Part shown: positions 16,702 to 24,338 of the stretch, in pieces | Layout of the letters: each line of letters starts with the position of its first letter | Position numbering within the stretch: the stretch's first letter is position 1 | NCBI RefSeq assembly: GCF_000735195.1 | Contig: NZ_JPIM01000034.1 | Span: 1 to 39,920 of the forward strand | Reading direction: 5' to 3' | DNA length: 39,920 nt | Source: Chloroflexus sp. MS-G | Lineage (GTDB): Bacteria; Chloroflexota; Chloroflexia; Chloroflexales; Chloroflexaceae | Notes under the pieces: model-generated | What the model saw: only the letters and a program-made list of their open reading frames with translations | Told to the model about the DNA's origin: nothing | Database searches by the model: none | Position numbers and translations under genes: made by a program

Positions 16702-17754
16702 CTATAGCAGTTGCCGCACATCCTGAGTTGTTCGCGGACGTTGTTGGGTCAGTGTCCCCTGTACATTCAACGTCTGATTCCAGGTTGTTGCGTTACCTAA
16801 CGTCTGCGTCAGCATACTCGCTGTTTGCGATTGTGCAGGCAACCACGCCCAGCCGTGAACGCACCACCGGTTATTACCGGGGTCGAGGTATGCCCATGTT
16901 GCTACTATTCGTCCTCGTTGACGATTGGGAAGTGCAGCGCCGAATATCGTTTGCTCATCAGCACGATTCCATTTTTGACCAAACCGCCATGCGTTTTTCA
17001 AAGCTGGCGTTACCGGTACGATGTTGTAGTGCTGTACCAATGGTTGCACCTGAATGCTAACGCGACTTATCCCTGGGATGTTTGTCCACCAGCCCGGCTG
17101 CCTAGGAGTGAAATCGAACCGGAAGAACAGGAATTGCCGCAGATCAGGGTCGGCACTCGCGCTCTGTGATACTGAAATCGTATTCCAGTTCGCCTGCTTT
17201 GCCACGGCAAGCACATCTTCACGATTATCTATACGAAATGCACCGTACCCAAGCTGTGGTTTAGCGCCTAGGCTTCCCCACTGTTCCAAAAATAGGAGCA
17301 GCGCCGCAATCCGCTGTACTGCCTCTGGATCGCCAGTCAGTCGTAAAGTGAACGTACCCATACGCCCTGGCGGCAAAAACCAGCCTCGCGTGCGATCAGG
17401 GGGGCGGATGTTGAGTGGTTGCGCATCCTTCCAGATAGGTTGCGTCTGATCATTAATGATCGTCAGACGAAACCGTCGCCGCCAGCCGGTCGCGCCAAAG
17501 ACCTGGCATGCATCGCACAGTCCAGCATCGCGCAGACGTTGCAATGGAGTGCTGGCTGATGATTTCTGATACTTTTCAGCGTCGAAGGTGCACTTGCTCT
17601 GACTCGGATCGCATGCCTCACCGCCCAACCCACGCACAATCGCTTCATACCACCAACGCATGCTGCCAATCAGTCCGCTTTCGTGCAGCCGGTCGGTCGT
17701 TCCCTCCACACCGCCGGTCCAGAAGGGGGTCAGGGTTGTGATCTGCACATCCAT
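16702..17754 (-). CDS. cmr1: Cmr1-like Cas7 subunit, first gene of the CRISPR operon
   Basis: The 350-residue RAMP protein has the Cmr1 opening TLTPFWTGGVEG followed by the hallmark ESGLIGSMRWWYEAIVRGLGG. A cysteine-containing segment (CDACQVFGATGWRRRF) comes next, then a glycine-rich GSLGAKPQLGYGAFRI loop. Cmr1 sits at the 3' end of the crRNA in Cmr complexes. It is the promoter-proximal gene of the operon. A ribosome-binding site is weak (ACAACAG upstream of the ATG). No cas6, cas1 or cas2 lies upstream; the next 1.2 kb are non-coding. Confidence 0.85.
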   Translation of the reverse strand: MDVQITTLTPFWTGGVEGTTDRLHESGLIGSMRWWYEAIVRGLGGEACDPSQSKCTFDAEKYQKSSASTPLQRLRDAGLCDACQVFGATGWRRRFRLTIINDQTQPIWKDAQPLNIRPPDRTRGWFLPPGRMGTFTLRLTGDPEAVQRIAALLLFLEQWGSLGAKPQLGYGAFRIDNREDVLAVAKQANWNTISVSQSASADPDLRQFLFFRFDFTPRQPGWWTNIPGISRVSIQVQPLVQHYNIVPVTPALKNAWRFGQKWNRADEQTIFGAALPNRQRGRIVATWAYLDPGNNRWCVHGWAWLPAQSQTASMLTQTLGNATTWNQTLNVQGTLTQQRPRTTQDVRQLL

Positions 17755-18465
17755 TGCTGTTGTCCAATGTTGTTTTACATCAATAGCAGTATGCTAGGAA
17801 ATTGTACTGATTCCACCATTCAAACCTTTTGGTTTATCAGAAAAATTCTCGGATCGGGAGGTATTAAGATAGTGAACTCAAGATACTGTGACAGCAAATG
17901 ATACCACACGATCAAAGAATTTTTCAACGTCTTCTTTTTAATCGCCGCTTCACCGGAAATAGATGGAAGAACGTGACGATTTGTTATCCATGCGATCACA
18001 ACAATCTCCGTCGCACGCAGTCTGGGAACGTTTGGAAGTACGAGGTCGTCATCGGCGTCAGAGGCACATGTGTCCGGCTAAGAACCTATCCGCAACAGCG
18101 CGGGAAATAACGGCAGCGAAGGTTGCTCCGTGCTGGTACGAACCGCAGAGGTATCGGGATGCGCCGATGGCCGAGCGGGGATCCCCAATTGCGACGGTCA
18201 ATGTCCAGCATGACGACGCAACGCACAATAGATTCGAGGCGTCACACCTATATCCGCCAATGGTGGAGAGACGGTTCGCGAACTACCCCTCTACGATGGG
18301 CACGGCATCTTCCTGATAGCCAATGCGGGTTATTCATCTTAGAGCCTGATCACAAACCCGGATTTCTTATTGGGAACGTACCAAGCCTAGACAACCGTTG
18401 TGTTGAGGGGCCAACGTTTTGTTCCTCCATCCGCCGCACGTTCCCGCTGCTGAGCGTGCGGCGCT

Positions 18466-18525
18466 AGGCGCTGCGGGCGGCCCTCACCCCTAACCCCTCT
18501 CCCGCGCTGCGGGAGAGGGGTGATC
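18466..18525. repeat. Dispersed 60-bp hairpin repeat, copy 1
   Basis: The repeat contains a perfect 12-bp stem with a 3-base loop: CCCCTCTCCCGC at 18494-18505, GCT, GCGGGAGAGGGG at 18509-18520. It matches the copy at 18636-18695 at 58 of 60 positions. There is no T-run, so a simple intrinsic terminator is unlikely. Confidence 0.85.
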
Positions 18526-18585
18526 TGGTTGGTGAACTCGGTATCGTTGAAAGACTCAGCACAGAGTCGCCGCTGCTACGCTAAT

Positions 18586-18635
18586 CTCTCCCCTAGTGGG
18601 AGCGGAAGGGGGCTGGGGGGAAAGGGAGGGCCGCC
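18586..18635. repeat. Partial hairpin-repeat segment, opposite orientation
   Basis: The segment CTCCCCTAGTGGGAG followed by CGGAAGGGGGCTGGGGGGAAAGGGAGGGCCGCC resembles bases 111-136 of the window and the reverse complement of the flanks of the neighbouring copies. It lies between copies 1 and 2. Confidence 0.55.
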
Positions 18636-18695
18636 AGGCGCTGCGGGTGGCCCTCACCCCCAACCCCTCTCCCGCGCTGCGGGAGAGGGGTGATC
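18636..18695. repeat. Dispersed 60-bp hairpin repeat, copy 2
   Basis: The stem CCCCTCTCCCGC (18664-18675), GCT loop and GCGGGAGAGGGG (18679-18690) are the same as in copy 1; the 60-bp unit differs at two positions. The near identity suggests recent duplication or gene conversion. Confidence 0.85.
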
Positions 18696-18807
18696 ATTCG
18701 GATAGGCTCTTAACGTACACTTATGAGTCTTCGCGCTGAGTCTATAAATTGAAAATCGGTTGTTGACAAACTACGTTACCGATATAGTCACGCTCTTTGG
18801 TCACAAC

Positions 18808-18837
18808 TTGACGCTCATCCCTGGCGAAGAGTATAAT
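18808..18837 (+). promoter_or_regulatory. Sigma70-type promoter upstream of the glycosidase genes
   Basis: TTGACG (18808-18813), an 18-bp spacer and TATAAT (18832-18837) make the best promoter match in the window. It lies about 150 bp before the ATG at 18991, leaving a leader of around 145 bases. A further TTGACA at 18763 has TATAGT only 14 bp away and is less likely to be used. Confidence 0.6.
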
Positions 18838-18990
18838 CCGCTCGGTTACCTGCTATCAGTTGGCCGATCTTCTCCTGAGCGAAATATCAGATTCTCTTCA
18901 GCCACCTGCTATGCAAGTTTCGTTACCATGGCAGTTAGGTAGGTAAACATTTGTAATAATTGCAACCGGTGCCACCAAGGGAGTTTCTGC

Positions 18991-20793
18991 ATGACACAAC
19001 GGATTTTTGCTGTATTGGGCTTGTTTGTGCTGACGGCCTCGCTGCTGATCTGGCCACGATCTGGCGCCGCTCAGATGGGCGTACCCGACACGTATCCACC
19101 GTATCAGGCGCGCTATTTTCCTGAAACCGGTCATAGCGCGGTCAACTGGTTTTTAGAGACCTGGAAGAATACACCGAATGCCCTGTTTGTCCTTGGTTAT
19201 CCGATCTCGGAACCGTTTATTGAAGAGAGTTTTACCGAGCCAGGGAAGTTCTACCGCGTCCAATATTTCGAGCGGGCGATTCTGGAAGAGCATCCCGAAA
19301 ATTTCGGGATCCAAAATAATCGCTTCTACATCCTGGGTCGTTTGCTCGGTCGGCGGTTGGTTGAAGGTCGTGAGAATGAGCCACCGTTCCAGAGAGTTGC
19401 TAACCCTGGTGACGGTACGTGGTTTGCCGAGACAGGGCATACGTTACGTGATAGTCCGGCGCCATTCCGAACCTTCTGGTTGCGAAATGGTGGTCTGGAA
19501 GTGTTTGGCTACCCGCTCTCCGAGCAGTTCCAGGAGCGGAATCAGGCAACCGGCGAGGTCTACTGGGTGCAGTATTTTGAGCGCCAGCGCATGGAGTGGC
19601 ATCCAGATGAACCTGATCCGCGTTATCGCATTTTGCTCGGTTTGTTAGGCAATGAGTACCGTGATCTCAAGCATCGCACTAATCCCGCTTTCAATTACCG
19701 CACGCCTGATCAATCATTACCACGACCGTTCATCTATGGCTTCAATGCGCACCTGTACGGTCAGGGTACCGCCTGGCAGGATCGGAACCGGGTGTTGCAA
19801 ATGAGCCGTGACGCCGGGGTTTACTGGATTCGACAGCAAGTGCGCTGGATGGATCTCCACGACCGTTCAGGTGCAATTTATTGGGCGGAGCTTGATGACA
19901 TTGTGGCCGATGCTCATCGTCAGGGTGTGAATTTGTTGTTGAGCATCGTTGCTTCGCCATCCTGGGCAACGGCCAATGGTAGCCACGGGATGCCACGTCG
20001 TGAAAACTTTAAAGACTTCGCCTATTTTGTGGGCGAGATGGCGAAGCGTTATAAGGGACGAGTACAGGCTTACGAAATTTGGAATGAGCAGAATCGCGCT
20101 TGTGAGAATGGTGGTGACTGCGCACGTGATGGCGGAGTTGGCGGACGAGTAGCCGATGCGAGCTACTATGTCGATCTGCTCGAAGTGGCTTATAAGGCGA
20201 TTAAAGCCAATGACCCAATGGCCATTGTGGTCAGTGGTGCGCCGACCAGTACTGAAACGAATAACCCAAATATTGCGTTGAGCGATACGTCGTATGTGCG
20301 CTCAATGGCTTCAAATCCAAAGTTCCGGGCGAATGTTGATGCAATTGGTGTGCATCCCGGTGGTCATTACAATCCGCCCGACACACTCTGGCCCGATCGC
20401 CCTGGCCCCGGCCCGCAGTGGCGTACCAGCCGTGAGTTCTACTTCCGTCGGGTCGAAGACATTCGCAATATCCTGGTCGAAAACGGTCTGGCTGATAAAC
20501 CGATCTGGATTACCGAGTTTGGTTGGGCGACGCGCAACAATACACCAGGGTACGAGTACGGTAATTCGATCTCATTTGAGCAACAGGCCGAATGGATTAC
20601 CCGCGCATTTCAGATCGGTCGCCGTGAATATGCACCATGGGTGGGAGCGATGTTCCTCTGGAATCTGAACTTCGCAGTACCGTGGCGCGCACAGGGCAAT
20701 GAACTCCACGAACAGGCATCGTTTGGCGTGATTAACGGTGACTGGAGCCCGCGTCCGGCATGGTTTGCAATTCAGGCTATGCCGAAGGATTAG
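18991..20793 (+). CDS. Secreted glycoside-hydrolase-like protein with N-terminal ETGH repeats
   Basis: The 600-residue protein has a signal peptide (hydrophobic residues 5-20, cleavage likely after SGAAQ). Two repeats follow with the pattern F-ETGH...W...FGYP[IL]SE, at about residues 45-140 and 145-230; these LGFP-like modules may bind cell-wall or glycan. From about residue 245 there is a clan-A TIM-barrel domain: acid/base Glu366 in YEIWNEQN and nucleophile Glu509 in IWITEFGWAT. The family is probably near GH5/GH39; substrate is unknown. AAGGGAG lies seven bases upstream of the ATG and a strong promoter precedes it. The neighbouring gene is a paralogue of the catalytic domain only. Confidence 0.82.
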   Translation: MTQRIFAVLGLFVLTASLLIWPRSGAAQMGVPDTYPPYQARYFPETGHSAVNWFLETWKNTPNALFVLGYPISEPFIEESFTEPGKFYRVQYFERAILEEHPENFGIQNNRFYILGRLLGRRLVEGRENEPPFQRVANPGDGTWFAETGHTLRDSPAPFRTFWLRNGGLEVFGYPLSEQFQERNQATGEVYWVQYFERQRMEWHPDEPDPRYRILLGLLGNEYRDLKHRTNPAFNYRTPDQSLPRPFIYGFNAHLYGQGTAWQDRNRVLQMSRDAGVYWIRQQVRWMDLHDRSGAIYWAELDDIVADAHRQGVNLLLSIVASPSWATANGSHGMPRRENFKDFAYFVGEMAKRYKGRVQAYEIWNEQNRACENGGDCARDGGVGGRVADASYYVDLLEVAYKAIKANDPMAIVVSGAPTSTETNNPNIALSDTSYVRSMASNPKFRANVDAIGVHPGGHYNPPDTLWPDRPGPGPQWRTSREFYFRRVEDIRNILVENGLADKPIWITEFGWATRNNTPGYEYGNSISFEQQAEWITRAFQIGRREYAPWVGAMFLWNLNFAVPWRAQGNELHEQASFGVINGDWSPRPAWFAIQAMPKD

Positions 20794-20864
20794 TGAGCAG
20801 GAATGAGCAGGCAGTGGCTCCAATGATCTGCACGTGCCACTCGTCTTTGAACTGAGAGGGTCTT

Positions 20865-22217
20865 ATGGGTATGTCTCGTATTTTAATCAAACGAATGCGG
20901 CGCTGGTCTGCACTCTTCCTTGTGTTGATGATAGTTGCCGCATTTCTGGCGGCCTGCGGCGGCGGAACGGCTAATCCACCCGTCAGTAATGTGCCGACGG
21001 CGGCGATTGTCGCAACTCCTGATACGTCAACTCCGCCTACCCCTGTACCAACTATGGCACCTACCCAGCCAACGGTGGCGCCAGTTGAGCCAACCGCAAC
21101 CCCAGTTGCGCCAACACCAGTGCCAATTAACCCCGATTACCTGGAGTTCGGTGTCGTTGGTCATCTCTACTACACGGATCGCGATCGTGTGCTGCAACTG
21201 ACGAAGAATGCCGGCTTTGACTGGTTCCGCCAGCAGGTGGTGTGGATGGATATTGAAGACCCGGTCAAGGGTATTTACGGTTGGGATGAACTAGATCGGA
21301 TTGTTGAGGCAGTTAACCGGTTTGGCATTAAGCTGCTGGTCAATGTGGTGCGCTCACCTACCGCCTATAACGCAACCAATGGCCTACCCGATGATCCCGA
21401 AACCCTGGCGAACTTCCTTGAGCAGATGGTTCGTCGCTATGGCAATAAAATTCACGCCTACGAAATTTGGAATGAGCCGAATCTGGCGGTAGAGAATGGT
21501 GGCGAGATTGTGCCAGAGGATGTCGGGCATTATGTCGAAATTCTGAAGGCTGCCTATACGCGCATTAAGTCGCTGAATCCGGATGCTTTAGTGCTGGCAG
21601 CAGCTTCGTCGTCGAGTGGGGTGACCAATCCGTCTATTGCGCTTTCTGATCAAGAATTCTATCGCCTGATGTACACCTACAACAACGGCGAAGCCCGTAA
21701 CTACTTCGATATCCAGGCAGTGCATCCAGGTGGTGCGGCTAATCCGCCTGATACCCTCTGGCCTGATAATCCGAGCTATATCCCCGGTTGCAAGCCAGCT
21801 CCCGATCGCTGCTGGAACGACCACGAAACCCATTACTTCCGCCATGTAGAAAATGTTCGGAAGTGGATGGAGCAGTATGGTATGGGCGACAAGGAGATCT
21901 GGATTACCGAGTACGGCTGGGCAACTCCAAATAACACGCCGGGCTACGAATTTGGTAACTATGTGACCCCGGAACAGCAGGCAGAGTACATCCGCTCGGC
22001 GATGTTGCGCGTTTACGATAACTATCCGTTCGTCGGAAATATGTTCCTCTGGAACATCAATTTCGCCGTGCTCTGGGGTGAGCAGGGTAATCCCAATCAC
22101 GAACAGGCTTCATTCGCTATTCTCAATCCTGATTGGAGCCCTCGTTTGTCTTATTTGCGTGCACAAGATACCATTGCCCAGATCAAGATGTGGCAGGGTC
22201 GCTTTGTTGCGCCGTGA
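20865..22217 (+). CDS. Glycoside-hydrolase-like lipoprotein
   Basis: The 450-residue protein has a lipoprotein signal: basic start, hydrophobic residues 16-29, then LAAC with Cys31. A Pro/Thr-rich linker at about 40-90 precedes a clan-A glycosidase-like barrel with acid/base Glu204 (YEIWNEPN) and nucleophile Glu349 (IWITEYGWAT). The barrel is clearly paralogous to the protein encoded 71 bp upstream; both share HPGG-NPPDTLWPD and FLWN-NFAV segments. Thus one copy is released or wall-bound and the other membrane-anchored on the outer face. GAGAGGG is upstream of the start; an ATG two codons later is also possible. Substrate unknown. Confidence 0.84.
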   Translation: MGMSRILIKRMRRWSALFLVLMIVAAFLAACGGGTANPPVSNVPTAAIVATPDTSTPPTPVPTMAPTQPTVAPVEPTATPVAPTPVPINPDYLEFGVVGHLYYTDRDRVLQLTKNAGFDWFRQQVVWMDIEDPVKGIYGWDELDRIVEAVNRFGIKLLVNVVRSPTAYNATNGLPDDPETLANFLEQMVRRYGNKIHAYEIWNEPNLAVENGGEIVPEDVGHYVEILKAAYTRIKSLNPDALVLAAASSSSGVTNPSIALSDQEFYRLMYTYNNGEARNYFDIQAVHPGGAANPPDTLWPDNPSYIPGCKPAPDRCWNDHETHYFRHVENVRKWMEQYGMGDKEIWITEYGWATPNNTPGYEFGNYVTPEQQAEYIRSAMLRVYDNYPFVGNMFLWNINFAVLWGEQGNPNHEQASFAILNPDWSPRLSYLRAQDTIAQIKMWQGRFVAP

Positions 22218-22263
22218 GCGGACGTCCGAGAAATCCCTATTGACGATGCCGTTCTGTTATCTC

Positions 22264-22296
22264 CTCCTTCCTCTCCTATTCTGGCAGGGGAAGGAG
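22264..22296 (+). terminator. Hairpin after the lipoprotein gene, terminator-like
   Basis: An 11-bp stem (CTCCTTCCTCT with AGGGGAAGGAG, one T-G pair) and an 11-base loop lie 47 bp after the stop. No U-tract follows, so it may act as a 3' end stabiliser or be a relic of the hairpin repeat family. Confidence 0.35.
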
Positions 22297-22796
22297 GTAG
22301 TTGTGTCTGATGTGCCCATGACCTATACACGTACACGTACACGGTGACTGATTCTGCACCGTGTGTTCAGGCGCACGGGTGGAAACGAACACTCGCAGCA
22401 TCCGTTCAGGTCGGAGCAATCTGCCTACCTCGGCGGGAACATTCTGTACCTGCCTTTACCTCGCCTTTTTTCTCACCATGTGAGAGAAGAAAGAGGACTC
22501 GCGTGAAGGCGAGTGGTCTTCCATGCAGTCATTTTGTGTGCGACAGACGGCATCGGCAACCCCCAACCCGCTGCTTGTGGAGGAGGTGGAACCTGCCCCT
22601 ACCGTGTGCTGACGGATGTGATTGGCGCACTACCGAGGGGGCTGGTCGCAGACCACTGTTGGCACAGGAAACTACTTCGTTTACGAACGTTTATCTTCCC
22701 TCTCTCCTCACTGCTACTCGGTCGAATGAGAACTCTGAAAAGACTTATCTGCTCCTGCGCACTTTCCCTTTCTCCCTCACTATCGCCTACTTTTTA

Positions 22797-22805
22797 TGGT
22801 ATACT
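22797..22805 (+). promoter_or_regulatory. Candidate extended -10 promoter for the glycolate oxidase cluster
   Basis: TGGTATACT is an extended -10 (TGn plus TATACT), 79 bp upstream of the glcD start. The -35 region is poor, as expected when an extended -10 is used. Confidence 0.4.
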
Positions 22806-22884
22806 ACACACATAGCAGCCACTTCTAAAAGAATTTCCTATCAAAACCCTGGATAAGCGGCCTCGATGGCCGTAGGAGTGCGGA

Positions 22885-24333
22885 ATGAACCGTGCTGAAC
22901 TAATCGCAGAGCTGGAGCGCATTCTTGGCCCACGCGGCGTCGTGACAAATCCTGATGCGCTGTTGACCTACGATGCCGATGGTTGTGTGATGGATACTCA
23001 CGAGCCGCACGTTGTGACGTTGCCAACGAGTGCTGAGCAGGTGGCAGCAATTGTACGACTGGCTGCACGTGCTGGTATGCCGATTGTCCCGCGCGGCGCC
23101 GGCACCGGGCTTGCTGGTGGCGCAACACCGATGCAGGGTGGTATTGTTATCTCCACAGCCCGCATGGATAAGATTTTACAGGTTGATACTGCGAATGGAC
23201 GTGTTCTGTGTCAACCTGGGGTGATTAACTGGGAGTTATCACAGTATCTGAAATCGTTTGGGTATCAGTTTGCCCCTGATCCATCCTCCCAAAAAGCCTG
23301 TACTATTGGTGGGAATATCGCTAATAATTCCGGGGGCCCACACTGTCTGAAATATGGTATCACGGCTAGCCATGTGCTGGCAGTGCAAGTTGTGTTACCC
23401 GATGGTTCAATCATCTGGACTGGTGATGGTAGTGCGTATGCCGCGGGGTACGACCTTACCGGTGTGATTACCGGTTCTGAAGGGACGATTGGTTTCGTTA
23501 CTGCCGCCTGGTTGCGCTTGACCCGGCTTCCTGAAGCAGTACGGGTTGTGCTGGCGCTCTTTCCCGATATTGCCGGTGCTTCAACGACAGTATCACAGGT
23601 GATTGCTACTGGCTTGTTGCCCGCCGCGCTCGAGATCATGGATCGGCTGGCAATCAAGGCGGTGAACGACATGTATAAGCTGGGTCTCCCCGAAGCTGCC
23701 GGCGCTGCGCTGCTGATCGAAGTTGATGGCGTGGAAGATGGTCTTGATGAGTTGTTGAATGATATTACCGCTATCTGCTGGCGGAATGGAGCGATTGATG
23801 TTCGCCCGGCCCGCACGTTGGCCGAGCAGAATCAGGTCTGGGCAGCCCGCAAGAATGCCTTTGGCGCGATGGGACGGCTGGCGCCAACTTACTATCTGGT
23901 TGATACGGTGGTACCGCGCACCAAATTACCGCAGACAATGGATGAGGTTGGGCGCATTTCTCGTGAGTTTCGGTTGCCGATTGCCAACGTGTTTCACGCT
24001 GGCGATGGTAACCTCCATCCGATCATTCTCTTTGATCGTCGTGATCGCTCGCAAAATCAGCGTGCGCTTGAAGCGGCAACCAGTGTGATGAAGGTAAGCA
24101 TTGATTTTGGTGGAGTGATCAGCGGTGAACACGGAATTGGGGTTGAGAAGCAGGATTACATGACGCTGCTCTTTTCGACGGATGATCTGGCAGCAATGGC
24201 CGGTCTCCATCAGAGTTTTGACCCGCACGATCTGTTTAATCCCGGTAAAGTCTTTCCCAAGGGGCGTGGCTGCGGTGAACTGGCGGCTCTGCGCCGTTCG
24301 GGTGTGGCCTGGAGTGCTTTGAAGTCGAGTTGA
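22885..24333 (+). CDS. glcD: Glycolate oxidase FAD-binding subunit GlcD
   Basis: The 482-residue flavoprotein of the FAD-linked oxidase (VAO/PCMH) family has the pyrophosphate loop RGAGTGLAGG near residues 72-81, PDPSSQKACTIGGNIANNSGGPHCLKYG, FHAGDGNLHP and GEHGIGVEK motifs, all typical of GlcD. It oxidises glycolate (or D-lactate in close relatives) to the 2-oxo acid, passing electrons via GlcE and GlcF to quinone. TAGGAG lies six bases before the ATG. The next gene begins at or just after its stop. A second GlcD copy is fused to GlcE downstream. Substrate cannot be settled from sequence alone. Confidence 0.88.
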   Translation: MNRAELIAELERILGPRGVVTNPDALLTYDADGCVMDTHEPHVVTLPTSAEQVAAIVRLAARAGMPIVPRGAGTGLAGGATPMQGGIVISTARMDKILQVDTANGRVLCQPGVINWELSQYLKSFGYQFAPDPSSQKACTIGGNIANNSGGPHCLKYGITASHVLAVQVVLPDGSIIWTGDGSAYAAGYDLTGVITGSEGTIGFVTAAWLRLTRLPEAVRVVLALFPDIAGASTTVSQVIATGLLPAALEIMDRLAIKAVNDMYKLGLPEAAGAALLIEVDGVEDGLDELLNDITAICWRNGAIDVRPARTLAEQNQVWAARKNAFGAMGRLAPTYYLVDTVVPRTKLPQTMDEVGRISREFRLPIANVFHAGDGNLHPIILFDRRDRSQNQRALEAATSVMKVSIDFGGVISGEHGIGVEKQDYMTLLFSTDDLAAMAGLHQSFDPHDLFNPGKVFPKGRGCGELAALRRSGVAWSALKSS

Positions 24334-24338
24334 AGCAG

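Larger units (their letters stand above)
17755..18990. other. 1.2-kb non-coding region with repeats and promoter
   Basis: I find no convincing gene. The frames present are short, arginine-rich and show no family motif, so they may be decayed sequence. Visible are a small AAACC-TTTT-GGTTT hairpin at 17822-17835, two near-identical hairpin repeats at 18466-18695, and a good promoter at 18808-18837. The sequence CTAAGAACCTATCCG (18078-18092) recurs inverted with one mismatch as CGGATAGGCTCTTAA (18699-18713), possibly the ends of a decayed insertion. The CRISPR operon promoter should lie near 17755-17900 on the minus strand, but I cannot point to clear boxes. Confidence 0.55.
22218..22884. other. 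667-bp non-coding region with several stem-loops
   Basis: No convincing gene is seen. It contains a hairpin 22264-22274/22286-22296 with no T-run; a three-fold TACACG hexamer at 22326-22343 running into the 8-bp stem ACACGGTG/CACCGTGT (22339-22346/22357-22364); and a nested structure with outer arms CTCGCCTT (22460-22467) and AAGGCGAG (22506-22513) around a CTCAC-CAT-GTGAG hairpin. A 170-codon frame across the region has no recognisable features. A promoter-like element lies near the right end. Confidence 0.5.

Noticed and set aside
6181..17754. CRISPR repeat array inside or beside the cas operon
   Set aside because: Reading the operon gaps and the 1.2 kb upstream, no regularly spaced direct repeats were found; the 18.5-kb repeats are two hairpin copies 170 bp apart, not an array.
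18123..18467. 114-codon frame upstream of the glycosidase genes
   Set aside because: Arginine-rich, no motif and no ribosome-binding site; overlapping frames of similar length occur in the same stretch.
18494..18520. Intrinsic terminator for the CRISPR or glycosidase transcripts
   Set aside because: The stem is strong but no T-run follows on either strand, and the same sequence is repeated in non-terminator contexts, so it is listed as a repeat.
22344..22856. 170-codon frame in the gap before glcD
   Set aside because: No ribosome site, no family motif, and composition is unlike the neighbouring proteins; the region is better explained by structured non-coding sequence.
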